Of a stretch of DNA of 64,000 bases, positions 11,601-26,600 are shown one piece after another. A program made the translations under genes and the position numbers. Under the pieces are notes generated by a model, which searched no databases, had not been told where the DNA came from, and worked only from the letters and a program-made list of their open reading frames with translations. The DNA comes from Anas platyrhynchos (taxonomy: Eukaryota; Chordata; Aves; Anseriformes; Anatidae). The stretch spans positions 35,703,001 to 35,767,000 of the forward strand of contig NC_092587.1 in NCBI RefSeq assembly GCF_047663525.1. Reading direction: 5' to 3'. Each line of letters begins with the position of its first letter. Within the stretch, counting starts at the first letter, position 1.

Positions 11601-14600
11601 CTTTTATAGCTTTCTGCACTTTCAGACCAACAAAAAGCTAATGTAGAGGTAAGTGTTGACTTTCTTTTTACAAAGGCTTCTTATTGCAAAAACACGTTTT
11701 GTGTCAGAACTTTTTGTTGAAACAAATGATGTATTATTTGTATGCCTTAAAATGTCCAGGCTGACCGTGAGTCAGCAATGTGCCTTTGTGGCCAAGAAGG
11801 CCAACAGTATCCTGGGCTGCATTCGGAAGAGTGTTGCCAGCAGGAAAAGAGGAGACTGAGGGGAGACCTCATCAATGTGTATAAATATCTGAGGGGAGGC
11901 TGTCAAGAGGAGGCAGCTGGTCTCTCTTCAGTCATGCCCAGCAACAGAATGAGAGGCAGCGGGCACAAACTGAAGCACAGCAGGTTCTGGCTGAATATGA
12001 GGGGGCACTTCTTTAGTGTGAGGGTGACAGCACGGGCACAGGTTGCCCACAGGGGTTGTGGAATCTCCTTCTCTGGATATATTCAAAACCCACCTGGATG
12101 CCATCCTGTGCAACGTGTTCTAGGTGATTGTGCCTGTCGGGGGGTTGGACTATAGATGAATTCCAGAGGTACCTTCCAACCCTGTCCGTTCTGTGATTCA
12201 CATGACAATAATTAAAAGTAAGGACAATATATTCCATCTTCCACTCAATACCTGCAGTTGTTTCTTTAATAAGTAAGCCTCTGTTGAGTTGTACATAAAG
12301 ATGAAAGCTGTTTAAGTGCTGGTCTTCCCAAGGGCCCTCAGTACCTTAAGCCTATCTTGGTAGGATTAGATAGAAGACATTTTCTCCTGAGGCTTTGTAT
12401 TTTTTATTAAAACCTGCCATAATCCCAAAGAAATGGAAGAAATATGGGAAGAGTTGTCATTAAATTCAACCCTTGATGGTATCAGAAGTTAAACTTATGA
12501 AAACCTGCTGTTCGAATATAATGCTTGTCCTTATGATGAGCAGCTACATGCTAAGCATTGCATTAAGCTTCAGTTTATACATTAGTCACTAAAATCAATA
12601 AATAACTGTGTGTCCAGTTTTGGAAGTAGTAAACTTACCTGTTTGTTTTTTCAGCAGTTTTTACATTTTTTTCTTCCCTATGACATTTCTGCACCAATGC
12701 GGATGTACCAATTAAAATATTATTGGCTTGGTTGGTGCAGGCTCTGCAAGCTCATGTAGCTGACTGCTCTGATTCCTTTTCCTTTACTGAAAAGAAAACT
12801 GAGCTGTTCTAACATTAACATTTGAGTTTGGATAATGTCCAGATCATGTGGATCTGGTTTTGTTTAATGTTTGTTTAAAGTGGATGAGGTAACCGAAGTT
12901 TGATAGTGTTCCTGAGTCTTTTATTTTTGATACTTTCTCTCTCCTGTTCAAACCAAATCACTACTGCAGCACACGTTAAGGCACTTAAAATTTGAAGGTG
13001 TTGCTGTCCAGAACTCTGATTATGTTGAAGTTGCTTTTGTACTGAAGAACTTCCTGTTATAATTATTTCGTAAGTTTACGGAGCACTTCTTGAGGGTTTG
13101 TGTTTAATTGAGAAGCAATCGTACCAGTCTTTCTTCTTTCATCCAATTCATAATTAGAAAATCTTGAAACAGTCTGTCTTTTGGCTGACTTTCTTACCAA
13201 GCTTTAAATCATATGCTTAACAACATTCCTTTAAAATTTTGCACCTAAGAAGTTATCACTTTTAACTTGTGCATTATTTGAATGGGAGGAAAGGGAATCG
13301 TGTTTATTGTGCCTTTTGAAGTTGCAAAGGTTTTTCTCATCTGCAGGATTACATCTTTAATTCTTAAAATGACAGCTGTTTCTAGGCATTTCTGGCTACA
13401 AGCATATCACATTGATATTTTGTAATTCTTTTAATTCTTTAATTTTACTTCTTGCAGAGAAGCAGAGAATGCTTACATACGATGCAGACACTTGGTGTCA
13501 ATAGAAAGCCTGACCACATTCTTGCCATATGACCACGTTCTTCCTCAAACTATTGCAAATGCCTGCTTATGCAAGATCACCAAGAATTTCATTTCACTGA
13601 CTCAAGTTTAATTTACCAGCCTGTTTTGGTGTTAAAGAACATAAGGTTTTTGCACTTAAAAAGAAAAACATCATGATGAATTCATCAGAAGTTTATTATT
13701 ATTTTATTTACCCCTTTTTCTTCTTGATTGCTTACCTGACTTTAACGGGTACCTACATTTAGAAACTCCAGTAGTGGAAGAGGATAGCAAAATACTAATT
13801 AAGTTGTTGCAGATATGATCACAGATCTCATTTTCTGTAGTTGAAATAAAAACAACAAACTGTCAGCTACAGAACTTAACAAATGGCGGGGCAAGTTCTT
13901 TTAATCTGGTATTAGGAATAGGCATCAGGTGCTCTGTAACACTGACCAAATAGCTGTTATAATTCTGCTGAGTCTTTTCTAACACTTAGTGAGTCCACTC
14001 CAGGTGTAAGGAGCATGGAAATGCCCTGCCCAGTTACCTGGTGCTATTGAATATTCTCTCAGATTTCTAACACTTTGTTGTTGTAATAAACATAAGGAAA
14101 AGGCTGCCTCTGACTCAGTTTTAGTTATCTGGGATAGCTTTCTGTTCGTTTGGAATGTTTAGATCAAGTACATATTTTTGTAGGCTCCCCAGAACAAACT
14201 CTTAAACTAAAGTGAAAATTAAAGTATAACAGATTTTTAAACATCTGTTTTAGCTAGCTGTGTCGGTCTGTTGTCCAGTTTTTCTCCATCCTGGAAAATG
14301 TGAATGGAGTTGAGTACTCCTATATATTTTAAACATTATGTCAAAGTTCTAAAACATAAAAATAATAAATGCTTTGTAACACCAAAGTGATACATTTAGC
14401 ATTTGAGACTTCAGTAGAGACCAGATCTAGTCTTTATTCCTGTTTTAGGACTTACAGACAGTCCCTGATAAAGTGAAATTACACATTAGTGCTTGGACAG
14501 ATCTAACTTGCTGCTGTGGAAAAGGGAAGGTTTTGCTGTTCTTATTCTTGTTCGCTGGTCCTGGCTGTTGTTCTTGAACCCTTTGCTGAACCAATTCAGA

Positions 14601-17600
14601 TTATTTATTTATTTATTGCCAGATTAACAACCACCTTTCGGAGGTGGTGAGGTATTAGAGAATGTGATGTGATGGCTGAGCTGACCTACCTCTTTAAAAT
14701 ATGATCTCAGACATCCTGTTTAGCTTCCTCTGCCTAGTTCAGTCATCTCTAATTGTTGTTTTCAGTGTGAACTGAACAGCGCGGATTACAAGCAGGAAAT
14801 ACAGCCAGATAATACTGTTAGACAGAGCTCAAAGTCATGGATACCGTTCATCTGGAATGTCATCTGTGTATTTTCTGGATAGAGCCTGTTCTAACATGGG
14901 CTGTTAATACTGTTAAACCTCAGAAAATAATAATTCAAATGGGATTTAAATGCTTACAAATATTTTAACGTTTGCCTTAATGTTTTTCTTTGCTGTAGGA
15001 TTTTAACTGTTGCTTCTTACCACTTTTCTGCTTCTACCCTTAGTTCTGTCTTCTTCTTTATCTTAGGCAATCATGTTGGCTGTTATGAAGAAGTTGACAT
15101 ATGATGAAGAATATAACTTTGAAAATGAGGTATTGTGTGAATAAACAGGCAAATGCAACTTAAATTACATGTAGTAAAACTTTCTCATGTTTTAAAAAAC
15201 GTATTTTTTGTATGCTAAGGCTATAAAAGTAGAAAGCTAAGGTCTGTAGACTGATTTTTTTTCCTGTGTAGAAAGCTTATTTTTTAACCTGAGATCTGCA
15301 TAAGATAAAACAACATAGTAAAAGGATATCCAAGCCAGTTTAGTTAACAGAGTAATTCTGGCTGCATTTGTACAGAACTATTCCTAAGTAAATATGACTG
15401 TGCTGTTAGCTAAACATAGCTGTTGAGCTGGCTTGTTCACTGCTGGCATGTTTTTCAGAGTTTGCACGTTTCTGCTGTCACGCAAAAAGATTTGAGAAGC
15501 GTTGTGTAATGAAACACTTCAGAGATACTACTTGACCTACTTTGAGTGGAGGAGGCCAAACCCCTGCAAAAATAGCCTAAAAGAGGAGGAATTTCTTTTG
15601 ATTTCACTTTCTGCCCATGCCAGCCAGCAGTAATGATTGAATGTGTTAGGCATTTTGCTCTGGGCTGTTGAGAGCAATGGTTTTAGAGATTAACATGGAC
15701 TACGTGTAGTCCAGGTTCACTGTTTCTGTCAGATTCGTTTTAAAACTAAGATGCTGAGGAAGAACATCTTCATGAGGAATGAGTCAATTTTCAAGAAACA
15801 GGTCAATAATGCTTTGCCAGGAGCATTTTCTTTCTTATACTTTTTGGCTAGTTTTCAGTTTGGAAAGCCTTTTTAGCATGTTTCTGGACTGAATGCAATG
15901 AATCTCAACATATTGCAACCAGACAATAAAGGAGCCAGCTGTTATGTTGCAAGAGCATTATTGAATTTTCAGAGCATGATGTGATGTTTGTATATGTACA
16001 CATTTTTGTTTTAGGTGCAATTGTCTAAAACAGTTCTGGATGTATTTAGACGTGCAAATATGTACTTAACTGATGTGAATGTTTTGTAGGGTGAAGATGA
16101 AGCAATGTTTGTGGAGTACAGAAAGCAGTTGAAACTATTGCTGGACAGACTTGCTCAGGTCTCACCAGAGTTACTGTTGGCATCTGTCCGCAGAGTCTTT
16201 AACACTACACTTCAGTAAGATTTTTGTTTTTTAACTTCTTTACATGAATATAATTCTGTTAGCTTTCTTGCCTTTCTTACTCTCAGGGTTTGCACTAAAC
16301 ATAAGCATGGTGTAGCAAGGCAAAGCCTATTGGCAGAATAAGCTAGTTGCAACTTTCTAAGTGTGACTTTGTGTAACTTCATGATAAAAAACCTTTTACT
16401 CAGCTTCTTAGAAAGAAGAAGCTTTCTTTGGAAGCCTTAAATGGTAGCTGTTTTTTGTTCTTCTCGGGGTGTCTGTTCATTTTTGTCATTTAGACCCACA
16501 CGACATCCGTTTGGACAAGTGTTCACTTTACACTGCCAGGAAATTCTTGTGAGATATGGAAAATTGTTTTTCTGCTAGCAATAGTATTCAAAAATAAAGT
16601 TGGATACAGAAGAGAAACAACAGTGAAGTTTTTTATAATTCTTACAAAAAGAACAGAACCAATCCTGAGACCTATGCATGTAAATAAGCTAGGTGCCTGG
16701 CTAGGTGGATGGCTGTGTGTATACAAGTCAAAATGTAGTGTCACCAGTGCCTTCCTTGTGCCTTGCTTTTCAGTGAGCACTCTCTTTAAGTGAAGGTGAA
16801 TGCCTTGTTGACACATCAAAGTAGGCTTTTGTGCCTAAAGAAACACTTGGAAAAATCTGTAGCTTTTAAGTTGAAACTGGTCAAAGAAAACTGCTAACAT
16901 CCAGATGGAGAGGTGTTACATCTGTGGATAAGGTCTTCAGAAGCATCCTGAAATACTGCGTTAGGTCTTACAGTATTTATTTTCTTAGCTGAAATCTACT
17001 CTTTTTATGCTATGTGTCTGAATATTCAAAAGAATATTTTAGTGTGGTAGAACTGTGATTATTTCATAATCTTTGTTGACTAATGGGATTTTATTGTTGT
17101 TTCTCTAGAAATTGGCAGACTACGCGATTTATGGAAGTAGAGGTAGCAATAAGGCTGTTGTATATGTTGGCTGAGGCTCTTCCTGTATCTCATGGTGCTC
17201 ACTTCTCTGGTGATGTTACAAAAGCTACGGCTTTGCAAGATATGATGAGAACGGTAAGCATGTGTGATGTGGGAGCTATTTAAAAACGATGATAAAGACT
17301 GAAACATTTCAGTTCAAATGATTTATATTAATTACCAGCATTTCAACTACATTGTACTGTTTTGATGCTATAAATGGGTAAAGTACTAACTTGCTAATGC
17401 TTCTATTTGTAGCTAGTGACTTCTGGCGTTAGTGCCTATCAGCATACATCAGTGACTCTGGAATTCTTTGAAACAGTGGTTAGATATGAAAAGTTCTTTG
17501 CTGTTGAACCTCAGCACATTCCAACTGTTCTAGTAAGTTTCTCCTAATTTACATATTCAACTAGTAACTGTAGATAACTTTTCTTATATTTAAGAACTTT

Positions 17601-20600
17601 TCTTCTTTTCTGGACATCACTAAAGATGCTGGCTTTCTTAAATGTTTGAATGAATAGTTTTCCCCACCTTGTTCAGGGATTGTAAGTTGAAGTACTTTTC
17701 TTGATTGCAGATGGCATTTTTAGATCACCGTGGTCTTCGCCATACAAGTCCAAAAGTACGGAGTCGAACAGCTTACCTTTTTTCCAGATTTGTCAAGTCT
17801 CTTAAGTGAGTAAAGCTGCTATAGATGTATTCAAATCCTGCAGAAGACTTATGTGTGGTAAAATAGGTGCATCACAGCTGTCACGGAAACAGGCAGGGCT
17901 TTAAATGGACTGCTGTGAAGTAATATGACAAAACAGTGCTCTAACAGAGTAGTCCTACTATGTAATACCAACGTAGCAGTGGACAAATTTGTCATAGAAT
18001 GAAGAATTTGAATACATATATTTAGCCGATTTTGATTAGATGTTGAAACTGATCAACGATATAGATGTCTGCCTGTTTTTCCTCTCTGTAAGCACAGATG
18101 AGAGAGATTTGAATGTTTACAAGATTTATACTTGGAGTTTACTCAGGCCATTAGAGCCCTTCAGATAGCCCTGTCCTGTTGGTCTTACTTCACAAACATG
18201 GCAGGAGAAGCTCCAAGATGGAACAGATTTCAGGATTCTTTTTTTTTTTTTTTTAACTGTTAATGAAAATAGTTACTCTGAGTGATGCTGTTTATGCATA
18301 TTTTTAAAGAATGAGAGAAAGAAATAAATGCTTATTTTTGTACCACGTATTATTTGGCCCACCACAAGCACCATATCCATAACCCAGGTTTTTCTAAAAC
18401 TGTGGTCTAATACTTAAAGGGATGTTCTGTATTAGGAAGGTAGTTTAATGTCAAGCTTTACACCTTATGGAAAATGGCAGCAATTTTGTAAAAATGCACA
18501 CACTTCTAAATAGTGTCATGTACTTTTGTTTTACTTTAGTAAACAAATGAATCCCTTTATTGAAGATGTTCTGAATAGAATACAAGACCTTCTGGAACTT
18601 TCTCCTCCTGTGAGTATTTACAGCATTTTTTGTAATAAATAGGGCTTGTGGTTATTCATTAGTGTGCCCAAATACATACTGAACTGTGAGTTTAGTACAC
18701 AAGCATTTAAGCACAAATGTCTTGGATTTGGGGGGGAGAATCACTTGCATGTTTACATTTGAACCTAACTTTAAGAATCTTGCTTTTTTGGATTTCTGTG
18801 TGTAAAGGCAAAAGAAAAGTATCAAGAAGGCCATTTAAATTGTATAAAAATTATTGTTCCTTCAAACTGTGTTTTGCCTGTGCTTTACACTTCTGCCTAG
18901 GTAGTAAGAGAATAAGTATTGTGACTGTACTGTAGAAATTAAACAGAAGTGTGATTAAAGAAAAAGTGACTTTGATAGAGGACACTTGATGAATTGTCTG
19001 TTATCTTCCATTTTAGGAAAATGGTTACCAAGCTCTGTTAAGCAGCGATGATCAACTTTTCATTTATGAAACAGCTGGAGTATTAATAGTTAACAGTGAA
19101 TACTCTGCAGAAAGAAAGCAGGCTCTAATGAGGAATTTGTTGACTCCACTGATGGAGAAGTTCAAGGTATTGTTAGAAAAGCTGATGATGGCACAAGATG
19201 AGGACAGACAGATGGCACTGGCTGACTGCCTCAATCATGCTGTTGGGTTTGCTAGGTAGGTACTGCACAATATCTGCATGTGTTTCTGATTTGAGTAAAA
19301 GTTAATTTATTTTTAAGTAATTTAAATGAAAAAATTCATTGGAAGGAGGGTCTGAGTTTCTACCTGTGTTGTATCGATCTAGAAAATCCCTAGTGGCTGT
19401 AGAATTTCTTATAGTAGCCCAGAAAATGAGTTAAGTCCCCTTAAAAAAGGCTGTTAAGGATGTATATCGAGAATATTGAGCAACTTGATAACGAACCAGC
19501 AGCATCTATTCCCTTCCTTATGAAATACTTTCCTCAAGTAATTGTCTGGAGCTGTTCTAATCATATGCTGATTGTGACTTGTTAGAATTTAATTCTCCAA
19601 AAGCTTCCAAAGCATAGCCACTTCATATCAAGTATTTTTCTTCTGGTGTTTGGCTCCCATTTCACAAGATGTAATATTTTAGTCCAGTCTATGGATTTTA
19701 AAGCATACGTTGTTTTCAGTGTTACTACTTCTCTGTTATATAGAACGTGAGCTTATATAAAACTTGGTGTGTTGCTTTTACAGCCGAACCAGCAAGGCTT
19801 TCAGCAATAAGCAAACTGTAAAACAATGTGGCTGCTCTGAGGTATATCTGGACTGCTTACAAACGTTTTTGCCGGCTCTCAGTTGTCCGTTACAAAAGGA
19901 AGTTCTGAGAAGCGGTGTCCGCACTTTCCTCCACCGCATGATTATTTGCCTAGAGGAAGAAGTTCTTCCATTCATTCCTTCTGCCTCTGAACACATGCTT
20001 AAAGATTGTGAAGCAAAAGATCTTCAGGAATTCATTCCTCTTATAAACCAAATAACAGCGAAATTTAAGGTATGATGTTGTATAAGCTTTCTGGAGTCAA
20101 ATTACTGATGAATAGATATTTTTATGGAACCAGCAAAAAGGTGATGTGTGTCAGAATCTTGCCTCACATTTATTAATAATGTATATTTCTGTGACTCTTC
20201 GTAGTGAACAGTCTTCAACTACTTCAACTACTGGCATGCATTGCTAGACTCACAGTAATTAATTGTTTTTCTTTGATTAATCTCAATATTTTATGTTGTT
20301 TCTGAACTTTTGTGTTTAATGTTTAAAAATAAAGTATTACTTGCAGCACAATTTTTTATAGACACAATTAACTTTTTATGATATACAAGATCTCAGCGCA
20401 GTGCTGTTGCCCAAAATGTACACTGAGGCTTAATGCGTTATTTGAAACTGATCAACAAATACATATGGAGGTTGAGGCATGATATGTGCATTGAGATTGG
20501 GACCATCAACTTATCTATCAACAGTTCTTCAAGTTGCAGCCTTTCGGGGGTTACCTAGTCCTGATTTCAACAGTTCAAGTGCAAAGCTAATAAAACACAT

Positions 20601-23600
20601 TAACTAACTAACCCATTACTTAAATAGGTTTACATAAGTCTTTCAGCAGAACGCAAAATTTAAACTCATAAACAGAAGAAGAAATGTGTTTTGTGAGGAG
20701 TAAACAAAGCTATAATACACCTGTGTAAATCTGGTATGTGGGCCTTTCTTTGGAGTATACATCTACAGAGTAGAGAGAGAAGGAATTTTTGAAAAATAAA
20801 GTATTTGGGAGATTAGAGAAGAAGACTTCAATTACTTTAGTCATTTCAACAAGTTGTGCTGAAATCATATCAAGATATTTAGTGGTAGTCTAAGGTGAAG
20901 AAGGTATAAAAAATTTGCAGGAACAAGACTGGATGAATACCAAGTTCAGGTGTAATGCTTAACTTTTTATGGTACTGTACCATTTTTTATCACATTATGT
21001 TAAAATAAGGATTCTAGCTTCATTAGGTCCACCTTGGTTTTAAGGTCTTCACCTCCTCTACTGTAATTCATTCAAATACTAGGAAATAAACATTTGAGTT
21101 GTGCCTTTAGGGAACTCTGAGGTATGGCTTAATAGCAACCCCAAGGAATTCTTCAGTTTTTCAAGTCGTTAGTGTTCAACTACTGTAGCGCCCATGTGTA
21201 TTTCTGACTGCAGGTAGGACATAAATGACAAGCTTGTTCTGTAATGGCAGTAGTTTTTCAGATCAGGTGAACTTTCTTTAAATATTGAAAAAGGTGACCT
21301 GCTGTTGGTTTTAACATCTTAGAGGTACGCTTTTCTGTAACTGCAGTGACTTTATAATAGCCCACCTTTATATTTTGGGGACTTAGAAATAGTCTGCCTG
21401 AACAGAAGGATGAGAAATGTGGCAAAAGCTGCTGTTCCTACTCTGAATGAGACTCGTTGAGACTAGATATTTTTGTACAAAAGACTTGAAGTAGGTGGCA
21501 CATAAGTCAAGATGCAATAATGTTCATGGTGACCCTGATGTGACTTTCTTTGCTGTATGTACTTGGTACATGAAAATATTGACTTTGAAAGTGAATCAAA
21601 GCTGAGAATTGTAACAAGCCCTGAAGTTTAATTTCCAAGTGTCAGTTTCTATAACTGCTTGAGCTCATATTTTCTTCCAATCTCCCCAGACACAGGTTTC
21701 ACCTTTTCTGCAACAGATGTTTATGCCACTACTTCATGCTATTTTTGAAGTGTTGCTCCTTCCAGCAGAAGAAAATGACCAGTCTGCTGCTTTAGAAAAA
21801 CAAATGTTACGGAGGAGTTACTTTGCTTTTCTGCAGACAGTAACTGGCAGTGGAATGAGTGAAGTCATAGCTAATCAAGGTAAGTAGCTCAGTTTCTTGA
21901 GGATGGCACTGCGGTGGTTCTCTTCTAAGTTTTGTCTGCTAAAATCACAAGCCTAGTTCCTGCCAAGTACTATGAACTATGTTAGATAGAATGGACTGAT
22001 GCAAATATGGTATTACACACTTACCTGTTTAAGCAAGAATTCGGGTCTGTAAAATCCAGCTATAGTAGGCATATTCTTCCTATTCATTTTTTTCATTTTG
22101 AGTAGGATGACTGTGTTTATAAGAAGAATGCTTTGTGTATCATCATGCATTATTGTATTTGATTGGTGAATCAGAGATTAAACAATATTTTCCCCTAGAA
22201 AATAATTTAATAACAGATCGCAGTGTTGAAGCTGCTTGGGAAGGACATTCACAACTCCCAGTTTTCATTCTGTGTTGCTCATTTTCAAAAATACACATCA
22301 GTGACTTCTGTAAATTTTATTACTATCACCTGATCTTAACAACTATGCTAAAATGTATTGTGACTTATTAAATACGTATTTAACAAGCTTTCTGAAATGC
22401 AAATTAATTCCTTATTCGTAACAGGAATTCAAAGCCAAGTGTCCAGTGTCTTGATTCTTTATTAAGTAATTCTCTTGGTCTGGATTCCATCAAAAAGGGA
22501 AGGGATTTAAAAAGCTTTAAAGAAACTCATCTGGTAGTTGGAGCTCCAACTTCCTCCCCCCATCCTAAACTGCTTGTAATACCAATGGAAAAGGAAAGGA
22601 TGGTGTTAAGAAGTAGTAAAAGCTTTCTTGAAAGAGGCATTTTGGTAGTTGTAATAGGCCAATATATTTTACAGGAATCAAATAGAAATAAGCATAAAAG
22701 CATCACAGAAGTTTGAAGTATGATTTAAAAAATCACCTTTCCCTGTATTGGAAGATAAGTGAATTATTTGGGTGCTGCCTAGTTTTAATTAACTGTCATG
22801 TTTGGGTCAAGAGGAGAAAACTTATTTCTAAGCAGATCAAGGTGTCCCCCCCCATCTTTACGTGTGTTAAAGGCCAGAATAGGGGGGAAAAAGCATCTCC
22901 AAACTTTGAAAATAAATAAGTAAATAACCTAAATAAGAGTTGTCTTGCATCGTAGGGGAAACTTTCCAAAAATATTTGAAATTTGTGCAAAAAAAGGCTA
23001 TTTTGAAGTTGAAACATATCTTCCAGGTCAGTATTCTTTAAAAAAAAAATAAAAAATTGTGCAATAGTACAGAAACTCCTAGGTTGCAGGTTTAAATAAC
23101 AAGCTCCCTTTAATGTGTTTAAGGTGCAGAGAATGTGGAGCGTGTGTTGTTCACTGTCATTCAAGGAGCAGTGGATTACCCAGATCCTATTGCACAGAAG
23201 ACTTGTTTTATTATTCTTTCGAAGTTGGTGGAGCTTTGGGGTAAGATTCTTTCCATAATTCCTTTGCAGCTGCTTCTGTCTGCAAAGCACCAGTAGGACA
23301 TGAAACGTTATCTCTCTTTTCAGGAGGTAAAGATGGACCAGTAGGTTTTGCAGACTTTGTCTACAAGCACATTGTACCTGCATGTTTCTTAGCACCTTTG
23401 AAGCAAACGTTTGACTTAGCAGATGCCCAGACAGTATTGGTATGTATCACAGTTTTTTTTTCTTTTACTCTCATTGCCATGTGGCAGACTGAAGGGAAAA
23501 AGAATAATGGCCACATTGTATTAATGGTTGACTTGTCTTACAAAGAAAATACCTTATTTTTTCTTAATGGGGTACTCATATGGTTACTTCTTACGTGTTG

Positions 23601-26600
23601 TGGCACTGTATTCTGTAGTTCACCTATGCTCAAAATCAAGCTAGAGAATTGCAGGTTTGAGAATTTAACACTGATCTGTATTACGTGCGAGCTAACACTC
23701 AGTGAAAGTGAACAAACAGGTTGCTCTTCCTTAGGTTGTTCAGGGTTCAGCTGTGACAGATAACTTTTTGGTTAGAGAGGAACAAAAACTGGAAGTAAAG
23801 TTTGAGGCTCAGTTAGTCTTGGGTGAGGGAAAAGAAGGCAACAATGGCATAAACTAGCCCTTGTTTTGGGATTGACTTTAGGATCCTTGGATGTAAATAC
23901 TTATCCAGCAGACTAATTGAACATTCTAACGTTACGCATTATCTTACAGGCTTTATCAGAATGTGCAGTGACATTAAAGACGATTCATCTCAAAAGGGTA
24001 AGCTACAGAATACTTTACAAGGAGTAACTCTTGCAGGTTTCTTTCGAATGTTTTCATTAATTTCTAGAAATCAGATACTTAATTAGATTCATTTCTATTC
24101 TACTTGTATATAAATTAATAGGGTGAATATAATGCTGTGTAGGAATAGAGAATCCAGTACTTCTACGTCTTGATAATATACTGCAAAATATTGACTCCTT
24201 AATTAAAGGAGAAAAATCCAACCACTTGATTGTTGCTGTGTTTAAGTGATCAATAGGCCTTATACTTTTCAATGTAGTACTTCAGCTAACATGAAAGAGC
24301 AATTAGAGATGGGAAACCAAGCAGTTTCTGTGTCCATGTTACTGCTACACCCTTTAACTTGCTGGCTACCTTCTCTCTGTCTAATGTAAGTTAAGATCAC
24401 TACTACACTAAAATTATGAGGAGTTATTAACAAACTTGCAGAGAGGAGATTGTGTTGAGAAGGACTTAGAGTCTGTGTTCCTTTTTCTCCAGCTAGGACC
24501 TTCTTATTGAACTGACTTTTACAATTGATATGTTGCAAATTGACTCTACTGTAAATTTATTTCAGTACACTTTTCAGTGCATTCTGTTGTGTAACAAAAG
24601 ATACCAAAATGCAGTTGAATTCTTAATGCCAACATTAGGGTAATTCTTTTTATTTCCTAACATCTGAGACATCTGTGAACGCTTGGTGTTTGATACACAT
24701 AGCTTCTCTGTAAAATAGACACATAGACCATCTGTTTTAAAACTCTTCTGTACTGTGCAGTATAGGGCTGTGACTTTCCATAAGTATATAGAAAAATATA
24801 CTTGAACAAATTGTGTGCTGCTTTTCTTTAGGGTCCTGAATGCATTCAATATCTTCAGCAAGAGTATTTGCCTTCTTTGCAAGTAGCTCCCGAGATAATT
24901 CAGGTAGGAATTCCCAAAAGAACATTTGGAAAACTGTTAATGTGCAGAAATTTTTTATGGGAATAAAATGTACACTGACAAAGCTAACCTCCTACTATCC
25001 CTCAGTAAAAATTCTTCTGATACTGCCTATTGGAATAGGATTAATTTAGCGTAAGGAGTGAAATTACTGCAAGAGTACCTTGCAAAAAAGTCATCTTCCT
25101 ACTTCAATACAAATAAATTCGTACTTGAATATCAGGAAACTTATAATAACTCAAAAGTAAAATGACGAAGAATGTTGAATGTACACCAAGTGTGGTAATA
25201 AAGGCTGTATTCAATGCTAAGCGACAGCACTGGATTTACTGCCAAAATATCGTACTAAACCAAAGCAGGTGTGGATTTTTTGTGTTTATTTTGAAGTAGT
25301 AGATAGTATAAGAGGATTCTCAAAAGTGAGACTTTACACTTGTCCATTGTCTCAACATTAAGCATTGTTAGCCATATGGTAAGCATTGCTGTGAAGAAAG
25401 TGTTAACTGTAGCCTAAGAATTTAAAATTGCAATTAATTTGGGTGCTGTAGTAATGAAGCTTGCTTTAAGTTTTTTAATAAGTACGAATGTCTCCTAAAC
25501 TGTAGAATTTTCAAGTGGTGTTAAATATATATATATATAAGGATCAAGTATTACCTATTGCTTGCCCCAGTGTTGTTTTCTGGTCTAAGACTGCAACTTT
25601 CAGAAGTGGCAGACATGTTCTGCTGTAATCTAGAGTCACTTCATGTACGTGTGAGAAATATCACTGAAGTGCAAATGTTTGCCTGAAGTATTCATTTCAA
25701 AGCCACCAAAAGTTACTAGAAAAGTTAAACATTCAGAATCTCCTTGACTGCAGTCCTTGCTTCTGTCTATTCCTCTAGTAGTGAACTTCATATTCTATAT
25801 TTGACTATACAGTTTTTCCTCATCCCAGAATGCAGCTCTTTTACAACTTTCTTTTTATCCATAACATGCTTTTCTTTTGTTACACATTAAGAAAAATACA
25901 AACTAAGATCAATGTCTATACATACAAGATATTTTATATGCTCCTGATATATGTCAGGTTGTCTTGTGCTTCATTTACTTATTTAGTATTTCATTCTTCT
26001 CTCTTACAGGAATTCTGTCAAGCACTTCAGCAGCCTGATGCTAAAGTTTTTAAAAACTACTTAAAGGTAAAAGTTTTGGTTTTTTTGGTTTTTTTTCATT
26101 AGATCATTTTTAATTCCATTTGAACATTGACACATAATTCATTCATGGCACGGACCTGAAGTAAAATGGAAATATAGAATGTCCTAACATGAGAGTAAAA
26201 TTGTATATAAGCTTTTAGTTATAGAGAAACTTTGAGCAGCAGAAGCATTTGTATAATCTTTAAGCAGTTACATGAAAGAAGGAGCAGTAACAACAAAGTA
26301 CATCTGTAAAATTGCACTTATGCTTTGCACCTTGCCATTTCCTCAATAGTTTGGTATTCTTGTGGCTTGTGTTACTTAATAGTTGAAATAACAACAATAA
26401 CAAAAAAAGTTATCCTGTAATTATAGAGAATGTGTCATTTCTGGGGTTGTAAATGTAATCAAATAGCACAAGTCACATCCTTGTAACTCATGGTTCATTA
26501 TGTTAAAGTAGAAAATGAGCTCTATCAAATTATCTTATGTGTCAAACATGTCATGTCTTAAATTTGTATTCCTTTTCCTAATTTTTTTAATAAATGTTGA

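Noticed and set aside
11653..12155. Frames with SQQCAFVAKKAN-like sequence
   Set aside because: This is the decayed ORF2 tail of a CR1 element, not a host gene.
22796..23395. 199-codon open frame on the minus strand, the longest single frame in the window
   Set aside because: It runs antisense across two XPOT coding exons and their introns, has no recognisable similarity and probably results from chance lack of stops opposite A+T-rich intron and coding sequence.
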